DNA of 64,000 nt from Enchytraeus crypticus (Eukaryota; Annelida; Clitellata; Enchytraeida; Enchytraeidae): assembly GCA_905160935.1 (NCBI GenBank), contig CAJHZI010000207.1, positions 1,116,001-1,180,000 of the forward strand, written 5' to 3'. Made by a program: the position numbers and the translations under genes. The first letter of the stretch is position 1. The number at the start of each line of letters is the position of its first letter. Under the pieces are notes generated by a model that was not told the origin of the DNA, made no database searches, and was given only the letters and a program-made list of their open reading frames with translations. Shown here piece by piece: positions 1 through 10,815 of this stretch.

Positions 1-302
1 TATTTACTATGTAAAGTTATATTGGATTTTTTGCGGTAAAAAATCGCTAAAATAAAATTTTTACATCAATGATTTTATTTCCCCTTAAACAGATATGAAG
101 CAATTTAGCTCCATAGTACTCCGTTATTGTGAATGTAGAATTAGATTTGCTTTTACTGTGAATATTAAGATTTTAAGTTGTAATGTTTGTTAGTTGCCAG
201 TATGTCATGTAATCATAGTACGTGATGTATCAAATGATGTCAAATAATTATATATAGTCATTGTTCCTGGTTACTGGAACAGCGTTGGCTCCTGATGCTA
301 AG
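1..302. other. AT-rich flank, nothing recognised
   Basis: This is AT-rich DNA with no long open frame on either strand. It ends where the first SINE head begins. Confidence 0.5.
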
Positions 303-440
303 CTGGAGCCAGTGGCGATGTCGGTAAGATATTCGACCGCGGATCAGTATGTGCAGGGTTCAAATACTGGGCTCTGCCGTCACTGACATCGCTTTCGAGT
401 GAGGAAACTGACGTTAACACTAGCTTTACATGCTTTAACT
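303..440 (+). mobile_element. tRNA-derived SINE, family A
   Basis: The head looks like a tRNA. It has an A-box-like TGGCGATGTCGG, and a 5' GAGCC that can pair with GGCTC on the far side of the B box. The B box is GGTTCAAATAC here and GGTTCAAATCC in better copies. After the head come a GTCACTGACATCGC block, a GAGGAAACTGACGTTAAC block and a CTTTA tail. Other copies lie near 2.5, 12.6, 19.5, 29.0, 38.5, 40.6, 43.1 and 57.7 kb, so this is a dispersed family and not a tRNA gene. Confidence 0.8.
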
Positions 441-595
441 AGTTGCTGGCATTATTTTGTTACAGATAGCAGGACAGCCCCTGCTCGAGCTACCGTCCTT
501 GCTCAGAGACGTAAGCTGGGCCTAGCTAATCTGGACACTCAGACCGCCAGTGTGCTGTCCCTACAGCTTTCTAGTAAGGCTGGATTACCTAGAGG

Positions 596-735
596 TTAGG
601 AAAGTTTTCTTTTTCTCTTAGGCTGATTGATAGATGGAACTCTTTGAGTGAGGATGTTGTGTATACGGTGTCGGTGAATAGTTTTAAAAACAAGCTGGAT
701 GTTGTAGTCATGTATGGTTGCGGATTGAAATAAGC
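596..735 (+). pseudogene. LINE reverse-transcriptase C-terminal remnant
   Basis: One frame reads LRLIDRWNSLSEDVV followed by VNSFKNKLD. This is the WN-L and FK-LD pattern found at the C terminus of many non-LTR reverse transcriptases. No RT core is present. A (TTA)n run lies downstream at about 885-975. The family is inferred from this short motif only. Confidence 0.5.
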
Positions 736-886
736 CCTTGGCTTTCTTCCTTTGCTCCTGCTACCTAAGTTTGAAGAAGGATTAGTATAACGAAAGATGG
801 TAACAGTTCTGGTAAATTCTGGTAAGTTCTATCAAAGTCCTGATTTTTCTACACTGTTCAAACATGAGAATTAAATATTAATAAGA

Positions 887-927
<41 letters not shown>

Positions 928-942
928 CATTATTATTATTAA

Positions 943-976
<34 letters not shown>

Positions 977-1799
977 GTCATTATTTTTTTATACCTAGGG
1001 TGTGATGAATTCGGGGTTTCAATCCCACTGAAACCATATTAGTTCTGATGAAAGAGAAAGTGGCAGCCACGAAACCAATATAAAAATGTTTAATTAAGCT
1101 AATTAATTATTTACATTTAAATTTAAAAAATATATAGACACTGAATTAATTAATACAATAATGATAGTTTCATAAAAACGATCTAAGTATTACGTGCTGA
1201 ATCACCGCCCAGTTACTCGAGGTTATAATATGCCGTGGACCATAGTATATCTCTTTGTGTACCATAGGTGATACGCTGAGAAAAAGAGATTCATCCAGTG
1301 GTGATGTAAGGGGCGTTTTTCTATCAATTGTCACTGAAATTGTCATTGTTGAAAATCCATTCAATAAATGATTTAAAAGAACTTGTGTTGAAGAGAAAGG
1401 AGGGATCCGAAATGGTCCAGTAATCAAAAGACTCATTAGAAAATCTGAATCCCCCGAGGAGAAGAAATGTTGAGGATGGTGCGACCTTTAAATGATGAAG
1501 ACGACCTTGTCTTGTTATTTATTTTATCTAGTTTATATTTGCTTATTTACTGTGTAATACTTAATTAGTTAGTTATATTATATGAATATGTTTATCTGTT
1601 TAATATGTTACTATTATTTTGCATGATTTATGAGTTACTGATTTCCTGTGCGTGAAAATAAAGTAATATAATTATCGATGTCACTTTCTAGGTCGTAAAA
1701 TATAAGATAATAAAAAATATAATTTATAATGTCATTTAAATATAGTTATTTAATAAAAATCTTTGTACTAAAATCTTTATACAATTCAATTTGTTGTAG
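736..1799. other. Intron or flank of the WDR24-like gene
   Basis: Contains (TTA)n at about 885-975 and otherwise AT-rich DNA. The ORF on the minus strand at 1170-1436 has no recognisable motif. Confidence 0.4.
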
Positions 1800-2281
1800 A
1801 ATTGGGCAGAGTAAAGGAACAAGACAGGAGTATATCTCTGCCTGTCACCCAATCAGCGACAAAGTCTTCTGTCAGCGACTTAGCAAACGTAGTAGCTCGC
1901 ATCGGAGATTTAAATCGTAAAGATCATGGTTTAACTGACGAATACCGAATGGTAGACTGCGGTAAGCTGGTAAAGGTTTATTCAGGCTGGTGGAGTGGAC
2001 CCGGCTTTTATTCTAACGCTAATAATGTGAGAACTCGAAGATATTTGCTGTCAATCGGCAGCGATGAGCTGTATAATAGTGACGATAGCTTGGACTATAG
2101 TGATTATTTAGATGATGATGATGATACGGAAAATTACAGCGAAGATGATGATGATGATGATGGTAAATCTAACGAAGATGCTTCATCGAGTAATTCAGAC
2201 GAAGACGTTGAGAATGAGAGCGGTTATAGATCTGTGATGGAGTACGAAGGGGTCACATCTCGTAGGCACAGAAGAAATAAG
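1800..2281 (+). CDS. WDR24: Acidic linker exon of the WDR24-like gene
   Basis: The exon opens after TTGTTGTAG, contributes two bases to a split codon, and runs 160 codons to AATAAG before GTAAAA. The product has a basic start, then a long Asp/Glu/Ser tract and ends RRHRRNK. Ending in phase 0, it can join the exon at 3872. I recognise no domain; WDR24 is assigned by position only, and a separate acidic protein is possible. Confidence 0.5.
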
Positions 2282-2980
2282 GTAAAAATAATTTCAGTAA
2301 TTGTTCGATTATATTATGTTTATTTGTAGTGTGAAAGTACGCGGATAATAATGTAAGTATAGAAAGTTATGTTGGTAGCATTTGAAATTTAATAGTCCGG
2401 GTTATTTAAATCGGAGGAAGCCTTCAACACAAATCCTGAATGGTAAAAGCTAATGGTAAAAGCTACTATTAGTGTCAGTTTCTTCACTCAAAAGCTATGG
2501 AGTGACGGGCGAGCCCAGGATTTGAACCCCGCACATACTGATCCGCGATCCAATATCTTACCGACATAGCTACTGGCTCCAGCATAGCTGCTAACTGCAA
2601 TATTTACTATACAATACAACAGCAGCATCACCTATATTTTCAACTACCCACTACTTTATCAATCTATTGCCGTTTTACTTACTCACGTTCTTAATTCCAA
2701 CAGCGATCTACCAGTTATTTGTGCAGTGTGTTTAAGTAGCTGCCAAATAAATTCAAAAAGCATAAATTGCTAACTAGCCTTATATCACAACTAAAATTTT
2801 TATATAGGATTAATGAAATTAAGAAAGAAAAACAGCAGATTTTTACGCAAGAAATACGCACCACTTTGTAGCGAGCTCAGAAGAGAATTGATAAAACAGG
2901 AGAACATTACGATAAATATCGATAATAATAATAATAATAAGAACCTGGGGTTTTTATCAAACCCCAGGTTCTTTACACCG

Positions 2981-3061
<81 letters not shown>

Positions 3062-6000
3062 ATAATAATAATAATAATAATAATAAAGGTTTAACGTCTG
3101 TTTCCTCATACAAAGATGATGTCAGGGACGTCATAGGCTAGATGTCGGATGTCAAGATGCTCAAAGAACTCAAAAATAGCTTGAATTGTTTATTCTTTCT
3201 CATTATTCTTTCTCTTTCTGTAATAGCTGCACGTATGTCAGTCGTATGAAACAACTAAATAATAACTGAGAAAGAATCTTCCTTTCTTAAGGTCCATGTT
3301 TCACATATCTAAAATAGCGTGATCCAAACCAAGGTTTTCACTATCTTTATCTCGTGTCTTTCTTTAGACCTTTTGTAAAAAGTTCTTTCTTATCACTAAA
3401 GGCCGCTTGTATAGCCGCTTAGGCCAGCATATTTCAGTCTCACATTTCCCGTCATCGGTTATAGTATGACCCAAATATTTGAAACTTCTTACCTGTTCTA
3501 AATTCGTTCCATTTATTGTGATACTAACTTCACCTTTATTGTTGGACACTCTCATTACTTTGGTCTTGTTGATGTTAATCTTCATGCCATATCTCAGTGA
3601 CGTATCATTCAGCGTATCCATTATCTTCTGCAGTCCAATCTCGCTGCCCGCTACCATTCCTTGGTCATCTGCAAATCGTACATCTTGTAACAATTTTCCT
3701 CCTACTTTTATTCCTTTTTCCATGTTTTTCATGGCTTCCTCCGTCATTGCCTCTGCGTAAATGTTAAACAGCAACCGCTAAATGCTACAACCTTACCTTA
3801 CTCCACGTCCTATTTCACCTTCCGCGTATTCCTGATGGATGTTGATTATTGCTCTTTGATTCATTTAACAGGTATCCTCTGTTAAACATTCTATCGCTAC
3901 ATCTCAAACCATGCTAGGCTTCTCGACTATTCCCGGCGATCATGGGCTGGAATTTGGTCCTGCGTCTTGCTCATTTTTCTCCAACCTGGACCAGTTTAAG
4001 GATTTTCTGTCCTCTAAGAAGGATGGTTTTGAGGAGTGTCTGCGCACCCTAAGCTCGCTGACCGATGTAGCGACTCAGCAGGAGGAAGAAAGTCTCTCTC
4101 GGAAAGGTTCCGGTGCTTCCTCTTTGGAACCTCTTGCTCCCAATCGTCACCCGTCCATCAGCTGGGAAGGAAGTCCCGCCGCCTTCGATTGCACCCTCGT
4201 TCCTAGCGGCGGAGCCTCTAAACAACCCGATTCTACGACATCCGTTATCCGTGTGTCCGGTGGGAGGGGTTTATCTAATAACGGGACGGGGTCTAGCACT
4301 AATAGTGACAGCGGAGGCGGAGTTAAGATGAGTTCAAAGAGTTCACTGAAGGTCAACAGTGCTGCCAGTAATCCAGTGTCAAACAACGTAAAGTTGAGAG
4401 TAGAGAGTTATAGCGATGAGTTGGGAACACTGGGGCAGGATATTCTGCAAACGCCTTCGTTTATAATGTTTATGAAGACCTGGGACTGCAAGGCTATTGT
4501 AACTGAAATGTTGGAGTACTATGCAGATCAGGTAGCAACATTTTCATCTTAATATTATATATGTGTTCTAGTAAATACTGTAAATAATTACAAACAAACT
4601 CTGTACTTGGCTTTAGTACTTGTAAGTGCTATCGTTATCGATAAATACAAACAATTACTATACATTATTTGAATACCATGGTCTTTCTGATCTAGATCTG
4701 ACTTCGTGGATGCTCAACTGTTACTGTCACTATGTATCATTCTGAAATCATCCTCGAAGGATAGATGATGTTCACTGTTAATCCTTTATTCTTTTAACTG
4801 CTGCTGTTGCTGCTAGAATGACGTTCAGGCTAACTGTTGTTATTGTTGTTGTTGTTAGAGTGGCGTTCATCTAAATGTTGTTGTTGTTGCTAGAATGACA
4901 TCCAGACTAACTGTTGTTGTTGTTGTTGTTGTTACTAGAATGACGTTTAAACTAACTGTTGTTATTGTTGTTGTTGCTAGAATGACGTTTAACTAAATGT
5001 AGTTGTTGTTGCTATTTCTTGTGACACCCAGACTAACTGTTGTTGTTTTTGCTTGAATAACGTCTAAACTCACTGTTGTTGTTGTTGCTGTTTTTGTTAG
5101 AATAACGTCTAGACTATTGTTCTTATTGTTGTTATTTCTAGAATGACGTCTAGACTAACTGTTGTTGTTGTTCTTATTTCTAGAATGACGTCTAGACTAA
5201 CTGTTGTTGTTGTTGTTGATAGAATGACGTATAGACTAACTGTTGTTGTTATTGATAGAATGACGTCTAGACTAAATGTTGTTGTTGTTGATAGAACGAC
5301 GTCCAGACTTACTGTTGTTGTTGTTGTTGATAGAATGACGTCCAAACTGCTGTCTCTATGGTCGTGGTGTTGGGTGAGGTCGTGTCAAATCTCTCAATCA
5401 CTAAGGAGCGACTCGAGCATTGGTTCTTTTCTTACGTAGGTTAGCGCCCCAGTTCAGTCTTAACACTGGCTTACCTTTAAATACTTGTTCGTTAAAATAA
5501 GCAATGCCAATAGTAAGACATAATAAAATAATAAAAATTAATTATTAAAATTAATATTTTTCAAAATTAATATTTTTAATTTCAAGAGGAAAATGTGAAT
5601 ATTTTTATATTGAGTCGCTAAGGACTGATTGATAAATCGCTGTTTACGAACCTGTTGTGTAGTGCAAGTGTGTATTTGTGTGCATAGAGTGTGGTGTCGA
5701 AGGGTATAGCTATATTAATTTTGAAGTCATTTGATGTTCAAATATGAAAAGTAAATTGATTGATTAGAAAAACAATTTTAAAAATAGCAAAACAATTATA
5801 AAAATAGCAAATGTATAAATATTGGATGGTATAGTTGATCCTTTTTGCAGAAAATCATTTTTAACTTTTACTGGAATCTTCAACTCATATCCGGATACTT
5901 ATAGAATTGTTTTGAGTTGACTTCAAAAGTGATCTGGTTCACCCTGACATCAAAACTTAGTATTCAATTTAATTGACTGATTATACTATTAAAAGATTAT

Positions 6001-7909
6001 ATTATTTCTATGCTTGGAAATCTACAAAAAAGCTTCAGCAGCGTGCAATCTCTCGCTCGTACCATAAGTAAATCTTTAACTACGACATTTAAGTTTCGTG
6101 GTATCACCGGACTGGCTTTCTTTAGGACCTTACTTCTCCTCAGCACATTTCTTTTGGTCTGGGTGAATTGATCTCTAGTGATGTGTGCTGTGGGGACGTC
6201 TCAATTAGGGGATTGGCTGGTGGTGTGGGTTAGGACAGAGAGAATTTGAGAGAAGTCTATTTGTATCCCGACCCTGGTTAAACTGGGATTTAAGAGATGA
6301 TGATGATTATTATTAGTATTATTATTAACCGACTGACTGATGGAATGATTTTGCGCGTAGATATATTAAGTAAGATGGAGTTGTGGAAGGAGGCGACGGA
6401 AGTGATAAACCTGTCCTGTGTGTCTGAGGTGAATCAGCTGTTGCTCACCTCCACCCAGATCTACACGTTCTGCTCAAGGTGCAGCAAGCCCTTGCTGAAG
6501 GCTGGCTGGACTTGTCAACGGTGTAACCAGTACATTCACAAGTGCTGCCTCTGGTTTGTCTCGTTCTACCTCTCTCTGTATTTAGCATTCAAGTGTGCGC
6601 CGTTCCTTAATCCTAAAGTATGATATATAGTGTGCACTTTTCCTTAACCAACGGTTATCCTGAAGAATGATATGTAGTATGCACTTTTCCTTAACCAACG
6701 GTTATCTTAAAGAATGATATGTAGTTTGCGCCGTTCCTTACCTAGCCGTTATCCTAAAGAATGATATGTAGTGTGCGCCGTTCCTTAACCAACGTTTATC
6801 CTGAAGAATGATATGTAGTTTGCGCCGTTCCTTAACTAGCCGTTATCCTAAAAAATGATATGTAGTGTGCGCCGTTCCTTAACCAACGTTTATCCTGAAG
6901 AATGATATGTAGTTTGCGCCGTTCCCTAGCCAACGGTTATCTTAAAGAATGATATGTAGTTTGCGCCGTTCCTTAACTAGCCGTTATCCTAAAGAATGAT
7001 ATGTAGTGTGCGCCGTTCCTTAACCAACGTTTATCCTGACGAATGATATGTAGTTTGTGCCGTTCCCTAGCCAACGGTTATCTTAAAGAATGATATGTAG
7101 TTTGCGCCGTTCCTTAACCAACGTTTATCCTGAAGAATGATATGTAGTTTGCGCCGTTCCCTAACCAACGGTTATCTTAAAGAATGATATGTAGTATGCG
7201 CTGTTCCTTACTAATGGTTATCCAAAGAATGTTATGTAGTGTGCGCCGTTCCTTAACCAACGGTTATCCTTAAGAATGATATGTAGTCTCTGCTGTTCCT
7301 TAACTGACTGTTATCCTAAAGAATGACACAGTATGTAATGTGTATGTTTTTCTGCCTGGACCCTGTAATTCATGATATTCTTATAAATCAGTCTCTTAGT
7401 GGGACGATAATTTAGTAGGACGGTAATTTAGTGGGAGTAATTTAGTGAGACGGTAATTTAGTGAGACGGTAATTTAGTGAGACGGTAATTTAGTGGAACG
7501 GTAAGTTAGTGGGACGGTAAGTTAGTGGAACGGTAATCTAGTGGGACGGTAATTTAGTGGGACGGTAAGTTAGTGGAACGGTAATTACTCTATGCATGAG
7601 ATACGTATTCGCAGACAGATGCCTGAGAGATGCATTGGCCACTTGGCAGTGCGCCAATTATTAAGAATTTAAATTTGTTCCTTCTTTGCCATTTTAGCGA
7701 GTCTATTTTTCTGTAGCATGTATGCGCTATGGTGCCGATGTTGTGTTGAGTGACGATGTTGTTGTTGTTTCAGTCACCTAGCAGTGAAGGGACTGTACAT
7801 TTGGTGTCAAGGGTGCGCTCACGGGGGTCATCCTGCCCATATGAAAGACTGGTTCAGCACGCACAGACAGTGCCCTACCGGATGTGGGCATGAGTGTGAA
7901 TACATGTGA
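1800..7909 (+). CDS. WDR24: WDR24-like GATOR2 subunit, C-terminal half
   Basis: GATOR2 relieves GATOR1 inhibition of TORC1 at the lysosome when amino acids are present. Five exons join in phase: 1800-2281, 3872-4531, 5334-5439, 6361-6553 and 7774-7909. The last three give a helical stretch (DVQTAVS, then LEHWFFSYVD), a zinc module (CSRC, CQRC) and a C-terminal ring-like module with WCQGC, HGGH, CPTGCGHEC and the ending CEYM. As recalled, the human WDR24 tail (WCQGCSHGGH and CGHLCEYS) matches this better than WDR59, which ends differently. The N-terminal WD40 repeats are not in the window and should lie to the left. The first two exons are low-complexity linker, tied to this gene by strand, order and phase rather than by recognised homology. 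Introns hold a SINE, LINE pieces and two minisatellites. Confidence 0.88.
2452..2583 (-). mobile_element. SINE family A copy in an intron
   Basis: On the minus strand it reads the A-box-like head, the GGGTTCAAATCC B box, GTCACTCCATAGC and GAAGAAACTGACACTAAT. It sits antisense in the WDR24-like intron. Confidence 0.75.
2930..3059 (+). mobile_element. 3' end of an RLE-type LINE with hairpin and poly(A)
   Basis: A perfect 13-bp stem at 2941-2953 and 2959-2971 has loop TTATC. It is followed by CTTTACACCGGGG and about 75 A residues. Nearly the same end follows the LINE fragment near 31.7 kb, which links this tail to that family. Confidence 0.65.
3060..3185 (-). mobile_element. LINE or SINE 3' tail with (TTA)n end
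   Basis: On the minus strand it reads GACGTCCCTGACATCAT, then GAGGAAACAGACGTTAAACC, then (TTA)n. It shares the tail of SINE family A and of the CR1/L2-like LINEs at 56 and 59.5 kb. A plus-strand copy lies at about 46640-46745. Confidence 0.5.
3364..3774 (-). pseudogene. RTE-like LINE reverse-transcriptase fragment
   Basis: An open frame of 136 codons carries part of a non-LTR reverse transcriptase: LFNIYAEAM, then the FADD catalytic box in RFADDQGMV, GMKININKTKVM and FKYLGHTITDDG. Endonuclease and N-terminal RT blocks are absent, so it is a dead fragment inside the WDR24-like intron. The clade (RTE-like) is inferred from recalled animal endonuclease-reverse transcriptases. Confidence 0.8.
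3872..4531 (+). CDS. WDR24: Ser/Gly-rich linker exon of the WDR24-like gene
   Basis: The acceptor TTCATTTAACAG precedes 220 in-frame codons that end GCAGATCAG before GTAGCA. Most is Ser/Gly/Asn-rich linker. The end (MFMKTWD, then VTEMLEYYADQ) is a helix leading into the DVQTAVS segment of the next exon, which matches the WDR24 layout (YYAEQGDVQ in human, from memory). The exon also codes for LDQFKDFLSS near its start, role unknown. Confidence 0.7.
4811..5345 (+). repeat. Minisatellite made of repeated 3' splice sites
   Basis: About 14 units of 35-50 bp, each with (GTT)n, then TAG, AATGACGTCTAGACT and a short spacer. The last unit is not just repeat: its GATAG and AATGACGTCCAAACT are the acceptor and first bases of the WDR24 exon at 5334. 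Thirteen upstream units therefore look like decoy acceptors. Frames on both strands stay open by repeat periodicity only. Confidence 0.88.
5334..5439 (+). CDS. WDR24: WDR24 exon after the splice-site array
   Basis: Thirty-five codons plus one base. It starts NDVQTAVSMVVVLG and ends LEHWFFSYV; the final G joins AT of the next exon to make Asp. It corresponds to the helical segment between the linker and the zinc modules of WDR24. Both joins keep frame. The start is set by the YYADQ-DVQTAVS match, because many similar AGs lie just upstream. Confidence 0.85.
6120..6305 (+). mobile_element. Retroelement 3' end with (ATG)n tail
   Basis: The segment TATCCCGACCCTGG, TTAAACTGGGATT and then an ATG run recurs at about 8925-8990 and in altered form at about 32905-32960. 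One shared end followed by a short-repeat tail suggests a retroelement 3' end; the family is not identified. Confidence 0.4.
6361..6553 (+). CDS. WDR24: WDR24 zinc-module exon
   Basis: Two bases complete the Asp codon, then 63 codons, then TG, which joins T of the last exon to give Cys. It codes for ILSKMELWKEA, a CSRC pair, GWTCQRC and HKCC. The acceptor GCGCGTAG has a poor pyrimidine tract, but the frame match on both sides supports it. Confidence 0.85.
6594..7335 (+). repeat. 47-bp minisatellite, about 15 copies
   Basis: The unit holds TGATATGTAGT, GCGCCGTTCCTTAAC and CGGTTATCCTAAAGAA. It starts 41 bp after the exon ending at 6553 and lies wholly in the last intron. Copies differ by a few substitutions. 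I see no coding content and no derivation from the exon. Confidence 0.9.
7400..7585 (+). repeat. 16-bp tandem repeat, about 12 copies
   Basis: The unit is GTGAGACGGTAATTTA with variants such as GTGGAACGGTAAGTTA. It lies in the same intron, about 65 bp after the 47-bp array. Confidence 0.9.
7774..7909 (+). CDS. WDR24: WDR24 terminal exon with ring-like zinc module
   Basis: After TTGTTTCAG the exon completes a Cys codon and gives HLAVKGLYIWCQGC, HGGH, a CPTGCGHEC cluster and the stop after CEYM. Cys and His spacing is intact, so zinc binding should be kept. WDR24 and WDR59 both end in such modules; the GHEC-EY ending favours WDR24. Confidence 0.92.
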
Positions 7910-9408
7910 TCAATCAATCGATCTATCTATTAATTGGCTCACAATGCTGACTGATTCAGTACATAGAGCTCTATCAATTGATATGAGCGTGAGAGACGAA
8001 GTGATAGCTGGTCTCTTGTTGATCAATTAACATTTCTTAGTTATTTACGTCAATCAGATATTTGAAGAGTTCAGATAGACTGTGGAAAACCACTTCAGAG
8101 CCATACACTTCATGCACTTGTCACATGTAATGATTTGGAAAATGGTGACCCAACTGTTTAGGAAGGAATCAGACAAGTTAGCTGAATACAACTCACAACG
8201 TTAACTCATTCCAGTCAAAAAAGCTCAAGAATGTAAGCAATCAACTGTACAATTTCATCCATACAGTATTATTAGATCAGAACCGTATCGACGAAGCTGC
8301 GGTATGAGGACCTGGACTAGTCCATGGTATCCGACTGAAATGAAAGGATGCTGACATGTAAATGGTTAAGAGTGCTATATTGTATATGACGCCATATAAA
8401 TTGTAAGCCTATGTATCGTTTTCAATTGTAGCTGTATTTATGTATTTTGTCTAAACGGCTCAGTTTTCTTACGCATTGCTATTGAACATGGTTCTATTTT
8501 TGTTAGCACTTTAGGAGACGTTATGAAATTATGTACTTAGTTCTAATTCATTGCCACCCGATTGGAGAATAATATCTCGCTAGTACATTAGACCGATAAA
8601 TAGGCAATTGATTGCTAATTAATTAAGCAATTTATCGATTTAAACCAATAGCATTAAAAGTGATAGATATAATCATCGTATAACTATAGTATCAATACCG
8701 TGTACGTAATTTACTATACTACACCTATTCCGTGTACTTCCGTGTATTCCAAAGTAAGTACTACTTCAATCGGAATGTTGTTGTTGTTTACAGCCTGTTC
8801 TCTCTTTCTGTTTAATAATATGTTAAATTGTTAGTCACAAGAGTGATCATAACAAAATTGCTACATTTTTATAATTAATTATAATTAATCATTTATTATA
8901 ATTAATCAGTAATTACATAATTCGTATCCAGACCCTAGTTAAACTGGGATTCAAGGGAATATGATGATGATGATGATGATGATGATGAATCAGTAATTAC
9001 TTATTTTGAGACTGTGTATTAAATACTACTCCTGGTCTCTTAATTTCTGCTCAAAGTTGAGGCATGCACCGGGATAAAATGCTTAAACATAAATATTTCT
9101 ATCCTTCGAAGGAAATTTTAGGGATGAATCAAATAAAATTTTGTAGACAAATTGTATAATTTAAATTTCTAAACAAGGAAGGTAGTTTCTATTAGTAAAA
9201 GTGGTCAAATGCAGAGTAAATTACCGATGTATTTGAACTTTATTGCACCTTAATGTTTATAATCTCGCACTCAATTTAATCTGTTCTGGAACCGTTGACT
9301 TTAAGGATTGGCGCTTAATCTGCGCTTTTTTATGGGTTTAACGTCAAGGTCAGAAGCCTAAAGAGCTTCTCTTCAAGTCGTCAGGTTTACTGGAGTAACT
9401 TGAAAGGT
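7910..9408. other. 3' flank of WDR24
   Basis: Probably includes the 3' UTR; an AATAAA at about 9132 is a possible but distant poly(A) signal. A (ATG)n-tailed retroelement end lies at about 8925-8990. No other gene is seen. Confidence 0.45.
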
Positions 9409-9523
9409 GAATGTCCCAGATTTTACTCTCTGATCAGCTTTACAGGGAATTGATCCCAGGACCTTAAGAACGGCATTTGAAATCTCATGCCGTTATCTAA
9501 CGCGCTTACACACTGAGCCACCA
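9409..9523 (-). mobile_element. tRNA-derived SINE, family C, diverged
   Basis: On the minus strand it has a tRNA-like head (GGTGGCTCAGTGTG), a B-box-like GGATCAATTCC and a body CTGATCAGAGAGTAAAATCT. The body matches the better copy at 14.3 kb. Confidence 0.6.
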
Positions 9524-10600
9524 AGACATTCATCGGCATACTAACATAGTATGCGGGTATTAATTTTAATGAATGTCCATAGGCGAATAAATTCTTTATG
9601 GGGATTGATCAAAGACGAAGATAGATGTAGTCGAGTGAATTAATACTACATATATTAATCTTTCTGTATTTAAAAAGATGTAGTAGGCCAACGAAAATTA
9701 AAGCAGGTCAGTTGAAAGATCAATATTGTCTGACCACGACATTTGCATTGCTAGATCAATAGGTAGACCTACACAAATTTTAGATTTTCAGTGATACTGA
9801 CACATCAGTTGTGGTAATGGCAGGCTAGGCTCCTCTATACTTCTCTTTGCGGAGCATTGAGCGCTCAATGTATAAGCTTGTTATAAATTGATATTAAAAT
9901 TGCTGCATTACGTTTATAATTTCTATAATATTCCGATTATTCCTAATAGTAATGTATTAATGCTTTATTCGCTTATTTAGAATTATAATCTATAAATTTG
10001 CTAATCTTGGTACATCAGGGACGGACCCAGCTGAGAATCGAGCCGATGGTCTATTGCTAGGGTGCTGCTGCTTTGTCATTTGTATATACGTCGTTATGGA
10101 ATACATGTAGAATTGTATTGCTCTTGTCGTTCATATTAATTATTCATCATTGTATAAACTAATCTGTTTGGTTGTTTACTGATTGATTATATTATCGAAT
10201 TTATCATTCACGTCCCTGTCAGCTCTGGATGCAGAAAGGTACATGAAACCTTCAATATTACTATTATAAATATTTAATTGAATAATTAAATATTAAAAGC
10301 GAAGTGGGTAACAGTTTACTGTTATTCATTTATGCGGGTCAGAATGTTGAATCACGCAGCATAAGCATATACAATTAATCGCGGTAGCGAATAACGAAGT
10401 TGTGCACAAGATAATACAGCTACATAAATTAGACATCTCTCCCCTAGCCAAACCCTCTGCCATCTCAGCCGTCATCAAACCCGTACAACATTATCAAACA
10501 CGACTCTGTAGGCTTCTGTATTGTCATCTTATAATGAAACAACAACAAGAAAAAAGATCCAAAGCTAATTGCATAGGGTCATAAGATTCTACTTGATATA
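9524..10600. other. AT-rich intergenic DNA
   Basis: No supported gene or repeat is seen. The small plus-strand ORF at 10402 has no recognisable motif. Confidence 0.4.
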
Positions 10601-10815
10601 TGAATCTCTCGCTCTAGTGCTCTGCCAAGCGGCAAGTCCAAGGTACATATTCCTACTAACATGCTGCTTTTCACTCTCCTTAAAGTGCACAACATCGATT
10701 AACGAGTTAATCCCTTCATAAATGGCTACGCCTCATACACGCCTTAATGTAGCCTATAGCTTGGGAATTGTATGGCTTCTGAGGTGGTTTCCCGTTGCCT
10801 GCCCCAGTTCTATAA
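10600..10815 (+). repeat. Dispersed repeat family B
   Basis: Conserved blocks in order: GGCAAGTCCAAGGTACATAT, TAAAGTGCACAACATCGATT, AACGAGTTAATCCCTTC, TTAATGTAGCCTATAGCTTG, and GGCTTCTGAGGTGGTTTCCC. Other copies lie at about 11640, 33640, 48690, 54460 and 62750 on the plus strand and 60510 on the minus strand. Copies begin and end at different places. It is probably a retroelement; the class is unknown. Confidence 0.7.

Noticed and set aside
303-375. True tRNA gene
   Set aside because: Box elements are present, but the sequence recurs at about nine loci with a shared non-tRNA body, which is a SINE.
399-599. Small ORF of 66 residues
   Set aside because: Its start is SINE tail sequence that gives the same LTLTL peptide in other copies.
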